64,000 bases of DNA from Streptomyces vietnamensis. GTDB taxonomy: Bacteria > Actinomycetota > Actinomycetes > Streptomycetales > Streptomycetaceae. Of this stretch, positions 41,764 to 51,296 are shown one piece after another (position 1 is the stretch's first letter; each line of letters begins with the position of its first letter). The notes beneath the pieces were generated by a model. It made no database searches. It was not told the origin of the DNA and worked only from the letters and a program-made list of their open reading frames with translations. A program made the position numbers and the translations under genes. The stretch is from contig NZ_CP010407.1 of NCBI RefSeq assembly GCF_000830005.1, positions 1,579,001 to 1,643,000 of the forward strand, in the 5' to 3' direction.

Positions 41764-43980
41764 ATGGGTGACAAGGCGAAGACGCCCGCCGGGGCCGCCG
41801 GCAGGGCTCCTACGGCCGACCGGCCCTCGGCCGTGCGGAACGTGGTGCTGGTCGGCCACAGCGGATCGGGCAAGACGACCCTCGTCGAGGCCCTCGCGCA
41901 GACCGCGGGGGCGGTCAACCGGGCCGGCCGGGTCGAGGACGGCGCGACCGTCTCCGACTACGACGAGATCGAGCACCGCCAGCAGCGGTCCGTACAGCTC
42001 TCCCTCGTCCCGGTCGGCTGGGACGGATACAAGATCAATCTCCTCGACACCCCCGGGTACGCCGACTTCGTCGGGGAGCTGCGGGCCGGTCTGCGCGCGG
42101 CGGACGCGGCCCTCTTCGTCGTCTCGGCCGCCCAGGAGGCCGACGCCGTCGCCGCGTCCACGCGGATGATCTGGGAGGAGTGCGCCGCCGTCGGCATGCC
42201 CCGTGCCATCGTCGTCACCCACCTCGACACCGCCCGCACCGACTTCACCGAGCTCACCGCCGTCTGCGCCGAGCTCTTCGGGCGGGACGACCCCGACGCC
42301 GTCCTCCCCCTCTATCTGCCGGTGCGCGGCACCGACGGCGCCGACGGGCACGCGCCCGCGACCGGCCTGGTCGGCCTGCTCTCGGAGCGGATCTTCGACT
42401 ACTCCTCCGGGGTACGCCGGGAGAGCCCGCCCGACGAGGCGCAGCGGGAGCTCATCGCGGAGGCCCGCGCCCGGCTCATCGAGGGGATCATCGCCGAGAG
42501 CGAGGACGAGACCCTCATGGACCGCTACCTCGGCGGCGAGGAGATCGACGTGAAGACCCTCGTGGACGACCTGGAGAAGGCCGTCGCCCGAGGTGCCTTC
42601 CATCCGGTGCTCGCGGCCGCCCCCGCCGCCGACGGGGGGACGCAGGGGCTCGGCACCCTCGAGCTCCTGGAGCTGATCACCGGCGGCTTCCCCTCGCCCC
42701 TGGAGCACGAGGCGCCCGCCGTCACCACCCCCGACGGCCGCTCCCGGCCCCCGCTCACCTGCGACCCCGAGGGGCCGCTGGTCGCCGAGGTCGTCAAGAC
42801 GGCCGCCGACCCCTATGTGGGCCGGATCTCCCTGGTCCGGGTGTTCTCCGGGACGCTGCGCCCCGACGAGACCGTGCACGTCTCCGGTCACGGCCTCGTG
42901 GACCCGTCCCACAACGGCCATGAGCTGCACGAGGCGGAGGAGCGGGTCGGCGGGCTCACCTCGCCCTTCGGCCGGCAGCAGCGCCCGCTGGCGGAGTGCA
43001 TCGCCGGGGATCTCGCCTGTGTCGCCCGACTCGGGCACGCGGAGACCGGTGACACCGTCTCCGCGAAGGACGATCCGCTCCTGATGGAGCCGTGGACCAT
43101 GCCGGAGCCGCTGCTGCCGCTGGCCGTCCAGGCCCACGGCAAGGCCGACGAGGACCGGCTCTCGCAGGGCCTCGCCCGGCTGGTCGCCGAGGACCCGACC
43201 CTGCGGCTCGAACAGAACCCGGACACCCGGCAGATGGTGCTGTGGTGCCTGGGCGAGGCCCACCAGGACGTCGCCCTGGAGCGCCTGCGCGGCCGGTACG
43301 GGGTGCAGGTCGACGCCGTGCCGTACAAGGTGGCGCTGCGCGAGACCTTCGGCGGCGCCTCCTCGGGCCGGGGGCGGCACGTCAAGCAGTCCGGCGGCCA
43401 CGGCCAGTACGCCATCTGCGAGATCGACGTGGAGCCGCTGCCGCCGGGCAGCGGCATCGAGTTCGTCGACAAGGTGGTCGGCGGGGCCGTCCCGCGCCAG
43501 TTCGTCCCCTCCGTCGAGAAGGGAGTACGGGCGCAGGCCGCGCGCGGGGTGGCCACCGGTCATCCGCTCGTCGACATCCGGGTCACCCTGCGGGACGGCA
43601 AGTCCCACTCGGTGGACTCCTCCGACGCCGCCTTCCAGACGGCCGGGGCGCTCGCGCTGCGCGAGGCGGCCGCCGACGTGCCCGTCCACCTCCTGGAGCC
43701 GGTCGCCCAGGTCGAGGTCCTCGTCCCCGACGAGTACGTCGGCCCGGTCATGAGCGACCTGTCGGGGCGGCGTGGCCGCGTCGTCGGCACCGACCAGGCC
43801 GGTCCCGGACGGACCGTGGTCAGGGCCGAGGTGCCGGAGATCGAGATCGGACGGTACGCGATCGACCTGCGCTCGATCTCGCACGGCACCGGACGGTTCG
43901 ACCGCACGTACGCCCGGCACGAGCCGATGCCGCCGCACCTGGCGGAGAAGATCCGCGAACAGGCCGAAAAAGGCTCCTAG
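41764..43980 (+). CDS. Elongation factor G-like protein (EF-G2)
   Basis: 738-aa translational GTPase-like protein. The P-loop is Gly-His-Ser-Gly-Ser-Gly-Lys-Thr-Thr (residues 31-39), the G3 motif is Asp-Thr-Pro-Gly (95-98), and domains II-V follow the EF-G plan. The usual G4 Asn-Lys-x-Asp reads Thr-His-Leu-Asp (152-155), as often in EF-G2-type paralogues, and may change nucleotide selectivity. The role of this paralogue is unknown. ATG at 41764 with a strong GGGAGGA site; longer readings lack similarity. A hairpin terminator follows. Confidence 0.9.
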   Translation: MGDKAKTPAGAAGRAPTADRPSAVRNVVLVGHSGSGKTTLVEALAQTAGAVNRAGRVEDGATVSDYDEIEHRQQRSVQLSLVPVGWDGYKINLLDTPGYADFVGELRAGLRAADAALFVVSAAQEADAVAASTRMIWEECAAVGMPRAIVVTHLDTARTDFTELTAVCAELFGRDDPDAVLPLYLPVRGTDGADGHAPATGLVGLLSERIFDYSSGVRRESPPDEAQRELIAEARARLIEGIIAESEDETLMDRYLGGEEIDVKTLVDDLEKAVARGAFHPVLAAAPAADGGTQGLGTLELLELITGGFPSPLEHEAPAVTTPDGRSRPPLTCDPEGPLVAEVVKTAADPYVGRISLVRVFSGTLRPDETVHVSGHGLVDPSHNGHELHEAEERVGGLTSPFGRQQRPLAECIAGDLACVARLGHAETGDTVSAKDDPLLMEPWTMPEPLLPLAVQAHGKADEDRLSQGLARLVAEDPTLRLEQNPDTRQMVLWCLGEAHQDVALERLRGRYGVQVDAVPYKVALRETFGGASSGRGRHVKQSGGHGQYAICEIDVEPLPPGSGIEFVDKVVGGAVPRQFVPSVEKGVRAQAARGVATGHPLVDIRVTLRDGKSHSVDSSDAAFQTAGALALREAAADVPVHLLEPVAQVEVLVPDEYVGPVMSDLSGRRGRVVGTDQAGPGRTVVRAEVPEIEIGRYAIDLRSISHGTGRFDRTYARHEPMPPHLAEKIREQAEKGS

Positions 43981-44001
43981 TTGATGGAGCGACAGGGATG
44001 A

Positions 44002-44031
44002 ACGTCCGCCCGGCGTCTGCCGGGCGGACGT
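44002..44031 (+). terminator. Terminator after EF-G2-like gene
   Basis: Perfect 13-bp inverted repeat, arms 44002-44014 and 44019-44031, with a GTCT loop, 21 bp after the stop. Confidence 0.82.
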
Positions 44032-44057
44032 CATTCGGCCGACGACATCCACAGGCC

Positions 44058-44087
44058 GTGACGCATCGTGCCGTACCCGGTTACGCT
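44058..44087 (+). promoter_or_regulatory. Candidate housekeeping promoter for the 44157 gene
   Basis: GTGACG at 44058-44063 (compare TTGACG), an 18-bp spacer, and TACGCT at 44082-44087 (TAnnnT). The gene start is 70 bp further on, and a terminator ends the upstream gene just before. Pattern only. Confidence 0.4.
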
Positions 44088-44156
44088 GTGGTGCCCAGCT
44101 CAGAAGGTGTGCGGGGCGCGGCAGTTGGGAACAGCCCGCACAGGTACTCGCGCGCG

Positions 44157-45812
44157 ATGGGGGCGGCAGTGGCGATCGACGGTTTCGGACCCGGGGCTCA
44201 GATCCCCCTCCAGAACACGGGAGGCGGCACGGGCGCGACGAACGCGCTCGCCTCCGCCGCGTACCGGGACAGCCCTCTGAAGACGATCCAGGAAGCCGAC
44301 AACGAGCTCTACAAGACCGCGGTCAAGGAGGGGAAGTGGGGGCTCTTCAGCCCCGACCTCGGCGAGGCCTTCTCCCGCGCGGTCCAGGTCCGCATGCTCG
44401 GCGGCGCCCGCAAGGCCCTGATCCAGTCCTTCGGGGCCGAGCCGCAGCCGGTCGTCGAGCACTGCCTGGCCGCCACCCATCTGCGCAGGCAGCGCGACAT
44501 CAAGCTGACCCTGGTCACCTTCTTCTGCGGCGTCCTCTTCCTGCCCGGCCTGCTGCTCTGGCTCGGCGTCATCCAGCTGCGCCGCCTCGTCTCCGGCTCC
44601 GAGAACAAGCGCAACAGCGCCGTCGGCACGGCCCTCCTCTGGGCCGCCGGGATCTTCGCGGTGCTCGTCCTGCTCAAGCTGCCCTTCGACGGGATCCTGC
44701 CGAACTACCTGCGCGCGATGGTCGTCGCCCCGGTCGTCGGCTGGTACCTCGCGAGCCGGATCTGCCTGAACGCCGCCGTCGACCTGCGCGAGCGCTGGGC
44801 CGGCCTGCTCGGCGGCGGCGGGGTCGGCCCCCACGTCCCCAAGTCCGTCCCCCAGGACCCGGGCGAGAAGTCGGCCGAGGCGCTCCGGCTCAACCTGGAG
44901 AAGCTCTCCGCCGAGCAGCAGTCCAACATCGTCTTCTACGCCGGGGGCAAGGGCATCCTCGGCCTGGGCCCCCGCTGGGGCAGCTGGTCGCTCGCCGAGA
45001 ACCTCGTCCCCCAGCCCGGCAAGGAGATGCACGCGTTCCGCTCCTGGGACGTCGTTCGCAAGATCCACGACGAGCTGACGCTGCTCGATCGCGGCGCGCT
45101 CAAGACCGGCTTCCCCAAGCCGACCGTCAAGCACTGGATCGTCTCCTCGGTCGGCGAGGGCGCGGACGAGGTCACCCGTCCCGAGAGCGACAACATCGTC
45201 CACTACCAGGTCAAGCCGCACGAGATACAGCGCATCTGCAACGAGCAGCAGTTCGACTCGGGCAACCGCTACTACCTCGGCGTCCAGTTCACCCTCTACG
45301 ACGGCAACCTGGTCCTCACGATGATGGTCACCGTCACCTCGCTCCACGACACCCTGCGGATCGAGGTCACCGGTCACGCGCTCGGCCCCGTCCACAGCCT
45401 GTTCACCACGAAGCCGAAGGCGAAGACGAAGGAGGTCGCCAAGACCGTCCGCTTCTGGGAGACGAAGGAGGTCCAGCAGCCGCTGCTCACGACCAACGAC
45501 ATCGTGCGGCTCGCGGTGCGCGCCCCGCTCACCTGGTACCCGCCGGTCCTGGACTTCCTCGGCGGCAAGATGACCCTGCCCGAGCCCTTCGGCCTGCGGC
45601 ACGTCTGGGCCGGGCCGCCCTGGAAGAACCGCTTCATGGCCGACGACGCCATCCGCATGGCCACGCCCGTGCTCCGCGCCGTCCACGCCGCGACGATCAA
45701 GGTGCTCGACGAGCACAACGTGGACACGGAGCGCTTCACCAACCGCTCGCTGGTCCTCAGCGGCGGCATCCAGGACCCGGGCCCGAAGAAGGCCGACGTC
45801 TACGACGCCTGA
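44157..45812 (+). CDS. Large membrane-associated protein of unknown function
   Basis: 551-aa protein I do not recognise. The N-terminal third is helical and charged. Two or three hydrophobic helices follow at about residues 118-145 (Leu-Thr-Leu-Val-Thr-Phe-Phe-Cys-Gly-Val-Leu) and 160-205. The remaining 330 residues look soluble, with a conserved-looking Asn-Ile-Val-Phe-Tyr-Ala-Gly-Gly segment and a Lys-rich linker (Lys-Pro-Lys-Ala-Lys-Thr-Lys-Glu). ATG at 44157; GTG at 44169 has a better GGGGGCGG site and is an alternative. Convergent with the HIT gene. Probably a core Streptomyces gene of the EF-G2/pgsA region. Confidence 0.8.
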   Translation: MGAAVAIDGFGPGAQIPLQNTGGGTGATNALASAAYRDSPLKTIQEADNELYKTAVKEGKWGLFSPDLGEAFSRAVQVRMLGGARKALIQSFGAEPQPVVEHCLAATHLRRQRDIKLTLVTFFCGVLFLPGLLLWLGVIQLRRLVSGSENKRNSAVGTALLWAAGIFAVLVLLKLPFDGILPNYLRAMVVAPVVGWYLASRICLNAAVDLRERWAGLLGGGGVGPHVPKSVPQDPGEKSAEALRLNLEKLSAEQQSNIVFYAGGKGILGLGPRWGSWSLAENLVPQPGKEMHAFRSWDVVRKIHDELTLLDRGALKTGFPKPTVKHWIVSSVGEGADEVTRPESDNIVHYQVKPHEIQRICNEQQFDSGNRYYLGVQFTLYDGNLVLTMMVTVTSLHDTLRIEVTGHALGPVHSLFTTKPKAKTKEVAKTVRFWETKEVQQPLLTTNDIVRLAVRAPLTWYPPVLDFLGGKMTLPEPFGLRHVWAGPPWKNRFMADDAIRMATPVLRAVHAATIKVLDEHNVDTERFTNRSLVLSGGIQDPGPKKADVYDA

Positions 45813-45842
45813 CCCGGGTCCTCTCGTACGGCACCCGGAGGG

Positions 45843-46394
45843 TCAGAGGGTGGCCGGCCAGGCGTCGGCCAGCATCTTCCGGGTGTCGGCGAGCAGCTGG
45901 GGCAGCACCTTGGTGTGGCCCACGACCGGCATGAAGTTGGTGTCCCCGCCCCAGCGCGGCACCACGTGCTGGTGCAGGTGCGCGGCGATGCCGGCGCCCG
46001 CGACGGCGCCCTGGTTCATGCCGATGTTGAAGCCGTGCGCGCCGGAGGCCGCGCGCAGCGCGACCATCGCGCGCTTGGTGAAGGCGGCGAGCTCGACGGT
46101 CTCCGCCTCGTCGAGGTCGGTGTAGTCGGCGACGTGCCGGTACGGGACCACCATCAGGTGGCCGCCGTTGTACGGGTAGAGGTTGAGCACCGCGTACACG
46201 CCCTGGCCGCGCGCGATCACCAGACCGTCCTCGTCGGACTTCGACGGAATCACGCAGAACGGACAGCCGTCCTCGGACCCCGGCCCGGTCGGCTTGTTCT
46301 CGCCCTGGATGTACGCCATCCGGTGAGGCGTCCACAGGCGCTGGAACGCGTCCTGCGTCCCCACTCCGATCTGCTGTTCCGGCTCAGTCGTCAT
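45843..46394 (-). CDS. HIT family protein, probable Ap4A phosphorylase
   Basis: 183-aa histidine-triad protein. The triad reads His-Leu-His-Gln-His-Val-Val near residue 137. Cys-Pro-Phe-Cys at about 46-49 forms the zinc site with later histidines, as in the mycobacterial Ap4A phosphorylase (Rv2613c), whose position between thrS and pgsA this gene shares. It should split diadenosine tetraphosphate using phosphate. ATG at 46394; ATG at 46406 would add four residues. No strong ribosome-binding site is seen for either. Confidence 0.88.
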   Translation of the reverse strand: MTTEPEQQIGVGTQDAFQRLWTPHRMAYIQGENKPTGPGSEDGCPFCVIPSKSDEDGLVIARGQGVYAVLNLYPYNGGHLMVVPYRHVADYTDLDEAETVELAAFTKRAMVALRAASGAHGFNIGMNQGAVAGAGIAAHLHQHVVPRWGGDTNFMPVVGHTKVLPQLLADTRKMLADAWPATL

Positions 46395-46471
46395 GCTGAG
46401 CAGCATATTGCGTCGCCCGTTCGGAACGTGTCGCCGGGGCGGAAGATCCATGCAGCGGCCATGCTGATCCG

Positions 46472-47158
46472 ATGAGAGAGAGGCCGCTGATCCCGCCCGC
46501 GCAGGAACGCTGGGACGACCTGATGGAGACCCCGCTGACGGTGATGGCCCTGGTCTATCTCGCCGCCTACGCGCTGCGGATCCTCGGCCATGATCTGGCG
46601 GGGCCCCTGCGCGACCTGTGCCTCGCGCTCACGTACACGGCGTGGGCGGTCTTCATCGTCGACTATGTCGTACGGGTCAGGCTGAGCGGTCTCGGCCTGT
46701 TCCGCTTCATGCGCCACCACTTCCTCGACACGGTGGTCGTGGTGCTGCCGCTGCTGCGCCCGCTCCGGGTGGTGAGCGTGTACGACCGGGTGCAGCGCCG
46801 CCGCGACAAGCCCCGGCTCACGCTCTACGCCCGGGTCATGGCGTACGCGGGAATGACGGCGGGGCTGCTGGGCTTCGCGGGGGCGCTGACCGTCTACCAC
46901 TACGAGTACACCGCCCCGGGGGCGACGATCCGCACGTTCGGGGACGCGGTGTGGTGGGCGTGCGCGACGCTGGCGACGGTGGGGTACGGGGACGTGACCC
47001 CGGTGACGCCGATGGGCCGCCTGACGGCGGTGGGCATGATGGGCGTGGGGCTCGCCCTGCTCGGCGCGGTGACGGGTTCGTTCTCGTCCTGGCTGATCCA
47101 GGCGTTCACCCGGGAGGACGAGAAGGGGCCCCCGGGGAACACCCCGGGGGCCTCCTGA
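46472..47158 (+). CDS. Voltage-gated-type potassium channel protein
   Basis: 228-aa channel subunit. The selectivity filter reads Thr-Val-Gly-Tyr-Gly-Asp (about residues 170-175) between two pore helices. Earlier helices cover residues 20-95, and a basic segment around Leu-Arg-Pro-Leu-Arg-Val is S4-like. ATG at 46472. The gene interrupts the thrS-HIT arrangement on the opposite strand and is convergent with thrS. Its last codons contain the terminator hairpin. Confidence 0.9.
   Translation: MRERPLIPPAQERWDDLMETPLTVMALVYLAAYALRILGHDLAGPLRDLCLALTYTAWAVFIVDYVVRVRLSGLGLFRFMRHHFLDTVVVVLPLLRPLRVVSVYDRVQRRRDKPRLTLYARVMAYAGMTAGLLGFAGALTVYHYEYTAPGATIRTFGDAVWWACATLATVGYGDVTPVTPMGRLTAVGMMGVGLALLGAVTGSFSSWLIQAFTREDEKGPPGNTPGAS
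47127..47152. terminator. Convergent terminator overlapping the channel gene end
   Basis: Perfect 11-bp inverted repeat, arms 47127-47137 and 47142-47152, with an AACA loop. It lies inside the last codons of the channel gene, 19 bp from the thrS stop, and can serve both genes. Confidence 0.72.
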
Positions 47159-47170
47159 AGGCTCAGGTCA

Positions 47171-49147
47171 TCAGACCTGGACGCGGTCCTCGACGATCTT
47201 GGCGAGCTTGGCGATCGCCTCGTCGACGGGGATGCCGTTCTCCTGCGAGCCGTCGCGGTAGCGGAAGGAGACGGCGCCGGCGGCCATGTCCTCGTCACCC
47301 GCGATGATCATGAACGGGACCTTCTGCTTCTGCGCGTTCCGGATCTTCTTCTGCATCCGGTCCGAGGAGGAGTCGACCTCCACCCGCAGGCCCTGCTTCT
47401 TCGCCTTGGCGGCGAACTCGTGCAGGTAGTCGACGTGCGCGTCGCCGATCGGGATGCCGGTGGCCTGGACCGGGGCCAGCCACGGCGGCATGGCGCCCGC
47501 GTAGTGCTCCAGGAGCACGGCGAAGAAGCGCTCGATCGAGCCGAACAGCGCGCGGTGGATCATGACCGGGCGCTGCTTGGTGCCGTCCGGGGCGGTGTAC
47601 TCCAGGTCGAAGCGCTCCGGCAGGTTGAAGTCGAGCTGCACGGTCGACATCTGCCAGGTGCGGCCGATGGCGTCCCGCGCCTGCACCGAGATCTTCGGGC
47701 CGTAGAACGCGGCGCCGCCCGGGTCGGGGGTCAGCGGCAGGCCCTGCTTCTCGGCGACCTGCTGGAGGACCGCGGTGGCCTCCTCCCACACCTCGTCCGA
47801 GCCGACGAACTTCTCCGGGTCCTTGGTGGACAGCTCCAGGTAGAAGTCGTTCAGACCGTAGTCGCGGAGCAGGTTCAGGACGAAGGTGAGGGTCTTGTCC
47901 AGCTCCTCCGCCATCTGCTCGCGGGTGCAGTAGATGTGCGCGTCGTCCTGGGTGAAGCCACGGGCCCGGGTCAGGCCGTGGACGACGCCGGACTTCTCGT
48001 ACCGGTACACGGTGCCGAACTCGAACAGGCGCAGCGGCAGCTCACGGTAGGAGCGCCCGCGCGCGTCGAAGATCAGGTTGTGCATCGGGCAGTTCATGGG
48101 CTTGAGGTAGTAGTCCACGCCCTCGTCGAGCTGCATGGGGGGGTACATGCCCTCGGCGTACCAGTCCAGGTGGCCCGACTTCTCGAACAGCTTGCCCTTG
48201 GTGGCGTGCGGCGAGTAGACGAACTCGTAGCCCTCCTCCTCGTGGCGCTTGCGCGAGTAGTCCTCCATGACCCGGCGGATGATGCCGCCCTTGGGGTGGA
48301 AGACCGCGAGGCCGGAGCCGATCTCGTCCGGGATGGAGAAGAGGTCCAGCTCGTTGCCCAGCTTGCGGTGGTCGCGCTTCTCGGCCTCGGCCAGGAAGTC
48401 GAGGTGGGCCTTCAGCTCGTCCTTCGACGGCCAGGCGGTGCCGTAGATGCGCTGGAGCATCGGGTTCTTCTCGCTGCCGCGCCAGTAGGCGGCCGCGTTG
48501 CGCATCAGCTTGAACGCCGGGATGTTCCGGGTGGTCGGCAGGTGCGGACCGCGGCAGAGGTCCTTCCAGCACAGCTCGCCGGTCTTGGCGTCGAGGTTGT
48601 CGTAGATGGTCAGCTCGCCGCCGCCCACCTCGACGTTCGCGCCGTCGTCGGTCGACGCGGAGCCCTTGATGCCGATGAGCTCCAGCTTGTACGGCTCGTC
48701 CGCCAGCTCCTCGCGGGCGGCCTCGTCGGTCACCACGCGGCGGGCGAAGCGCTGGCCGCGCTTCTGGATCTCCTGCATCTTCTTCTCGATGACCTTGAGG
48801 TCCTCGGGAGTGAAGGGCTTCTCGACGTCGAAGTCGTAGTAGAAGCCGTCCCGGACCGGCGGGCCGATGCCCAGCTTGGCCTCGGGGAAGAGCTCCTGCA
48901 CGGCCTGGGCCATGACGTGCGCGGTCGAGTGGCGCAGGATGTCGAGACCGTCCGGGGAGGAGATCTCGACGCCCTCGACGACATCGCCGTCGCGGAGCTC
49001 GTACGACAGGTCCTTCAGCTCGCCGCCCACGCGGGCGGCGATGACGGTGCGGTCGTCGGCGAACAGGGCGCCGGCGGTGGTGCCCGCGCTCACCGCCCTC
49101 TCCTCTGCCTCCGAGGCGGACTGGACGGTCACACGGACATCAGACAC
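47171..49147 (-). CDS. thrS: Threonyl-tRNA synthetase
   Basis: 658-aa class II synthetase. N-terminal TGS domain, then the editing domain with His-Ser-Thr-Ala-His-Val-Met and Cys-Arg-Gly-Pro-His-Leu, the catalytic core with zinc-binding Cys in Met-Asn-Cys-Pro-Met-His, and a C-terminal anticodon domain. GTG at 49147 is chosen because GGAG lies 5 nt upstream and the family begins Ser-Asp-Val-Arg-Val; the ATG at 49162 has no ribosome-binding site. No T-box leader is visible in the 139 bp upstream. Confidence 0.97.
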   Translation of the reverse strand: MSDVRVTVQSASEAEERAVSAGTTAGALFADDRTVIAARVGGELKDLSYELRDGDVVEGVEISSPDGLDILRHSTAHVMAQAVQELFPEAKLGIGPPVRDGFYYDFDVEKPFTPEDLKVIEKKMQEIQKRGQRFARRVVTDEAAREELADEPYKLELIGIKGSASTDDGANVEVGGGELTIYDNLDAKTGELCWKDLCRGPHLPTTRNIPAFKLMRNAAAYWRGSEKNPMLQRIYGTAWPSKDELKAHLDFLAEAEKRDHRKLGNELDLFSIPDEIGSGLAVFHPKGGIIRRVMEDYSRKRHEEEGYEFVYSPHATKGKLFEKSGHLDWYAEGMYPPMQLDEGVDYYLKPMNCPMHNLIFDARGRSYRELPLRLFEFGTVYRYEKSGVVHGLTRARGFTQDDAHIYCTREQMAEELDKTLTFVLNLLRDYGLNDFYLELSTKDPEKFVGSDEVWEEATAVLQQVAEKQGLPLTPDPGGAAFYGPKISVQARDAIGRTWQMSTVQLDFNLPERFDLEYTAPDGTKQRPVMIHRALFGSIERFFAVLLEHYAGAMPPWLAPVQATGIPIGDAHVDYLHEFAAKAKKQGLRVEVDSSSDRMQKKIRNAQKQKVPFMIIAGDEDMAAGAVSFRYRDGSQENGIPVDEAIAKLAKIVEDRVQV

Positions 49148-49259
49148 GGGTACTCCATACATAGGGGCGCAGGCAGACACGAGGTGCCGGCGCCGGCGAC
49201 GCGCGGCAGAGACGAGGTGCCGCGTCGTCACCGATCTTACCGAGCGGTTCGCGCCGCCC

Positions 49260-49274
49260 GCGAAACGGTTTCGC
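49260..49274. repeat. Short palindrome upstream of thrS
   Basis: GCGAAAC and GTTTCGC around a single G (7-1-7), between the end of the 49287 gene and the thrS start. Could be an operator for thrS or part of the upstream gene's end; nothing further supports it. Confidence 0.35.
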
Positions 49275-49286
49275 CCCGCGGAGTGC

Positions 49287-50609
49287 TCACTCCTCCTCCG
49301 GTCCGCACGCCTCCTCGAAGAAGTCGAGGTTCTCGTGCAGGGCCTTGAGCAGCCGGTCCCGTTCCGTCTCGTCGACCTGGACGGGGACGACCCCGGTGGC
49401 GTCGGTGAGGCGACGGAAGCCGCCCCGGCTCTCCAGGCGCCCCACGACCCGGATCGGGAGACCGACGAGGTGGGCGTGGCCGGCCGTGCGGTACGCCTCC
49501 TCGTCGAGGGCGACCCGGACGTGCGGGACCTCCGCGCCGCCGAGCACCCGGAGCCGTACGATCCCCTCCCCGCGCGGCCCGGAGCGGCGCATGCGGACGA
49601 CGGCGCCGGTGAGCCGGACCGGGACGGAGGGCTCGTCGGTCAGGTAGCGGGCGCTCGCCTCCCGCAGCGCGGGCAGGTCGCCGGGCGAGAACTCGACCGG
49701 TTCGGGCCGGGCCGCGCACCCCTCGGGCGCGCCGGCGGCCGGGGCCCACTCCAGGGCGATACGGGCACCCTCGGTGCCCCGGACCAGGGCGACGAGCGCC
49801 TCGGTGAGCTCGCGGCTGACGCCCGCCTCGACGGCGGTGTCGAAGGCCTCCATGCCGCCGGTGGCCCGCTGGTAGTCGACGGCCTCACGGGCCGCGTACA
49901 GCGCGTGGTAGAGCCGGACGGCGATCGGGCGGCCCGGTTCGACCGGCAGGAAGGCGGTGAGGCCGCGCCCGCCGGGCGCCGCGCCGACGACGACGGTCTC
50001 CAGGGAGGCCTGGGCGGCGCGCCGGTGCCGGGCGCCGTGGTAGCCGGCCCGGGCGCGTACCGCGAGGGCGCCGGCCAGGAGGAGCTGGCGGGCGGCGGAC
50101 CTGAGCTGCTCCTGCACGGTCCAGGGGACGGTGCCGGCCGGGCCCGGGGGCACGTCGCGCCACCAGCGGATCTCGTCGCTGGGCACGGAGAGGCCGGTGA
50201 GGACCTCGCGGGCGGAGGGCGTGGCGCTGTGGGCGAGGGCGGTGAGCGCCTCGCCGAGCAGGTCCTCGCAGTCCGGGAAGGCGCGGCTCTCCGGCACGAG
50301 GAGGCTGGTGCCGGTGCCGCTGCCGGGCGGGGTCCAGCGGCTGTAGCGGCCGACGGCACCGCCGCGGCGACGCCAGCCGTGGCGGGCGAGCAGGGCGCCG
50401 AGGACCCGCGGGTCGACCCTGCCCGGGTCGGGCGTGCCCTGGGTGTCGGCCCAGGGCCCGACGGGCGGGGCGGGAATGCCGGTCCAGGGTCCGGGGGTCT
50501 CGCCGGGCGCCGGATGGGGCCGGTAGGGCGGGGGGACGGAGCCGCGCCCGGCTCCGTCCCCCTCGCCCCTCGCGTCCCCGAATCCGGGGTCGTCGATCGG
50601 TCGGTGCAT
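49287..50609 (-). CDS. Hypothetical protein with OB-fold-like C-terminus, coupled to DUF4365 gene
   Basis: 440-aa protein I do not recognise by family. Residues 1 to about 70 are Pro/Gly-rich and disordered. A central helical region (about 90-310) is rich in Ala, Arg and Glu. The last 110 residues have alternating beta-type strands ([10 protein letters not shown] and Ile-Arg-Val-Val-Gly-Arg-Leu) that look like an OB-fold; this is inference. ATG at 50609 shares its A with the stop of the DUF4365 gene (TGATG), so the two are coupled. The partnership suggests a common nucleic-acid function. Confidence 0.72.
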   Translation of the reverse strand: MHRPIDDPGFGDARGEGDGAGRGSVPPPYRPHPAPGETPGPWTGIPAPPVGPWADTQGTPDPGRVDPRVLGALLARHGWRRRGGAVGRYSRWTPPGSGTGTSLLVPESRAFPDCEDLLGEALTALAHSATPSAREVLTGLSVPSDEIRWWRDVPPGPAGTVPWTVQEQLRSAARQLLLAGALAVRARAGYHGARHRRAAQASLETVVVGAAPGGRGLTAFLPVEPGRPIAVRLYHALYAAREAVDYQRATGGMEAFDTAVEAGVSRELTEALVALVRGTEGARIALEWAPAAGAPEGCAARPEPVEFSPGDLPALREASARYLTDEPSVPVRLTGAVVRMRRSGPRGEGIVRLRVLGGAEVPHVRVALDEEAYRTAGHAHLVGLPIRVVGRLESRGGFRRLTDATGVVPVQVDETERDRLLKALHENLDFFEEACGPEEE

Positions 50610-51175
50610 CAAGGTCTCCCTCCCACGCCGACCCGGGTCATGATCTCGCAGAGCGCCCGGTCGTCGAAGATCCGCGCCGTCGGGATGCGCACGGTGGTCC
50701 GGCGCCGTCCCGTGACCGGGTGTCCGGCCAGGTTGATCCAGTAGCAGCAGTGCCGCAGGTCGAGCCGGTCGTGGCTCGCTCTCAGCCAGTCCTCCTGTGC
50801 CCTCGGGACGAGCATCACGACCAGGATCTTGTGCACGGACACCGGCGTCCGGGCGAGTTTCACCAGGTGGTCGTTGTCGAGGGTGAACGAGAACGCGCTG
50901 CCCGGCGGGCGCGGCGGTATCTGGTAGGTGCACTTGAGCTGCACCTTGATGGTCACTTCGTCGTCGACGGTGTGCCCGGGAGCGCTGTGGCTCACGTGCC
51001 AGTCGATGCCGTTGTCCGGAAAGGGCTGGGACAGCGAGCAGCCGGCCGCAGCGGCGACGGCGTGCAGGTATCCCACCTGAAGGGTCTCCATGCAGGCGGT
51101 GGTGGCGAGTGAGCCGCGCGTCGGTGCCGTCCGCTGGGGCGGCAGCCCTCCCGACTCGGGCTGGGCGAGCGCCAT
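50609..51175 (-). CDS. DUF4365 family protein (PD-(D/E)XK-like)
   Basis: 188-aa protein. The segment Asn-Gly-Ile-Asp-Trp followed by Val-Gln-Leu-Lys fits the D...(E/Q)xK catalytic pattern of PD-(D/E)XK nuclease-like folds, and the surrounding text matches my memory of DUF4365. A later Ala-His-Gly-Pro region is absent, so exact family membership needs a profile search. ATG at 51175 has AAGGAAG 6 nt upstream. The gene diverges from the DEDDh exonuclease over 121 bp. Nuclease activity is an inference from the motif. Confidence 0.75.
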   Translation of the reverse strand: MALAQPESGGLPPQRTAPTRGSLATTACMETLQVGYLHAVAAAAGCSLSQPFPDNGIDWHVSHSAPGHTVDDEVTIKVQLKCTYQIPPRPPGSAFSFTLDNDHLVKLARTPVSVHKILVVMLVPRAQEDWLRASHDRLDLRHCCYWINLAGHPVTGRRRTTVRIPTARIFDDRALCEIMTRVGVGGRP

Positions 51176-51296
51176 GTCGTCTTCCTTCCCCGTCCCTTGT
51201 GTTGTGACCGGTCCGCGTACGACGCAAACAGTCCGGGTATCACCGTTTCGGGGCAGGGGGTTGGCCATCTGCCGCACGTGTGCAGGGAGTTCGGGG

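Noticed and set aside
49148..49286. Possible T-box leader before thrS
   Set aside because: Only 139 bp, no T-box consensus or antiterminator; only a short palindrome is seen.
47420..49348. Plus-strand reading frame opposite thrS
   Set aside because: Shadow of thrS; no start site or domain.
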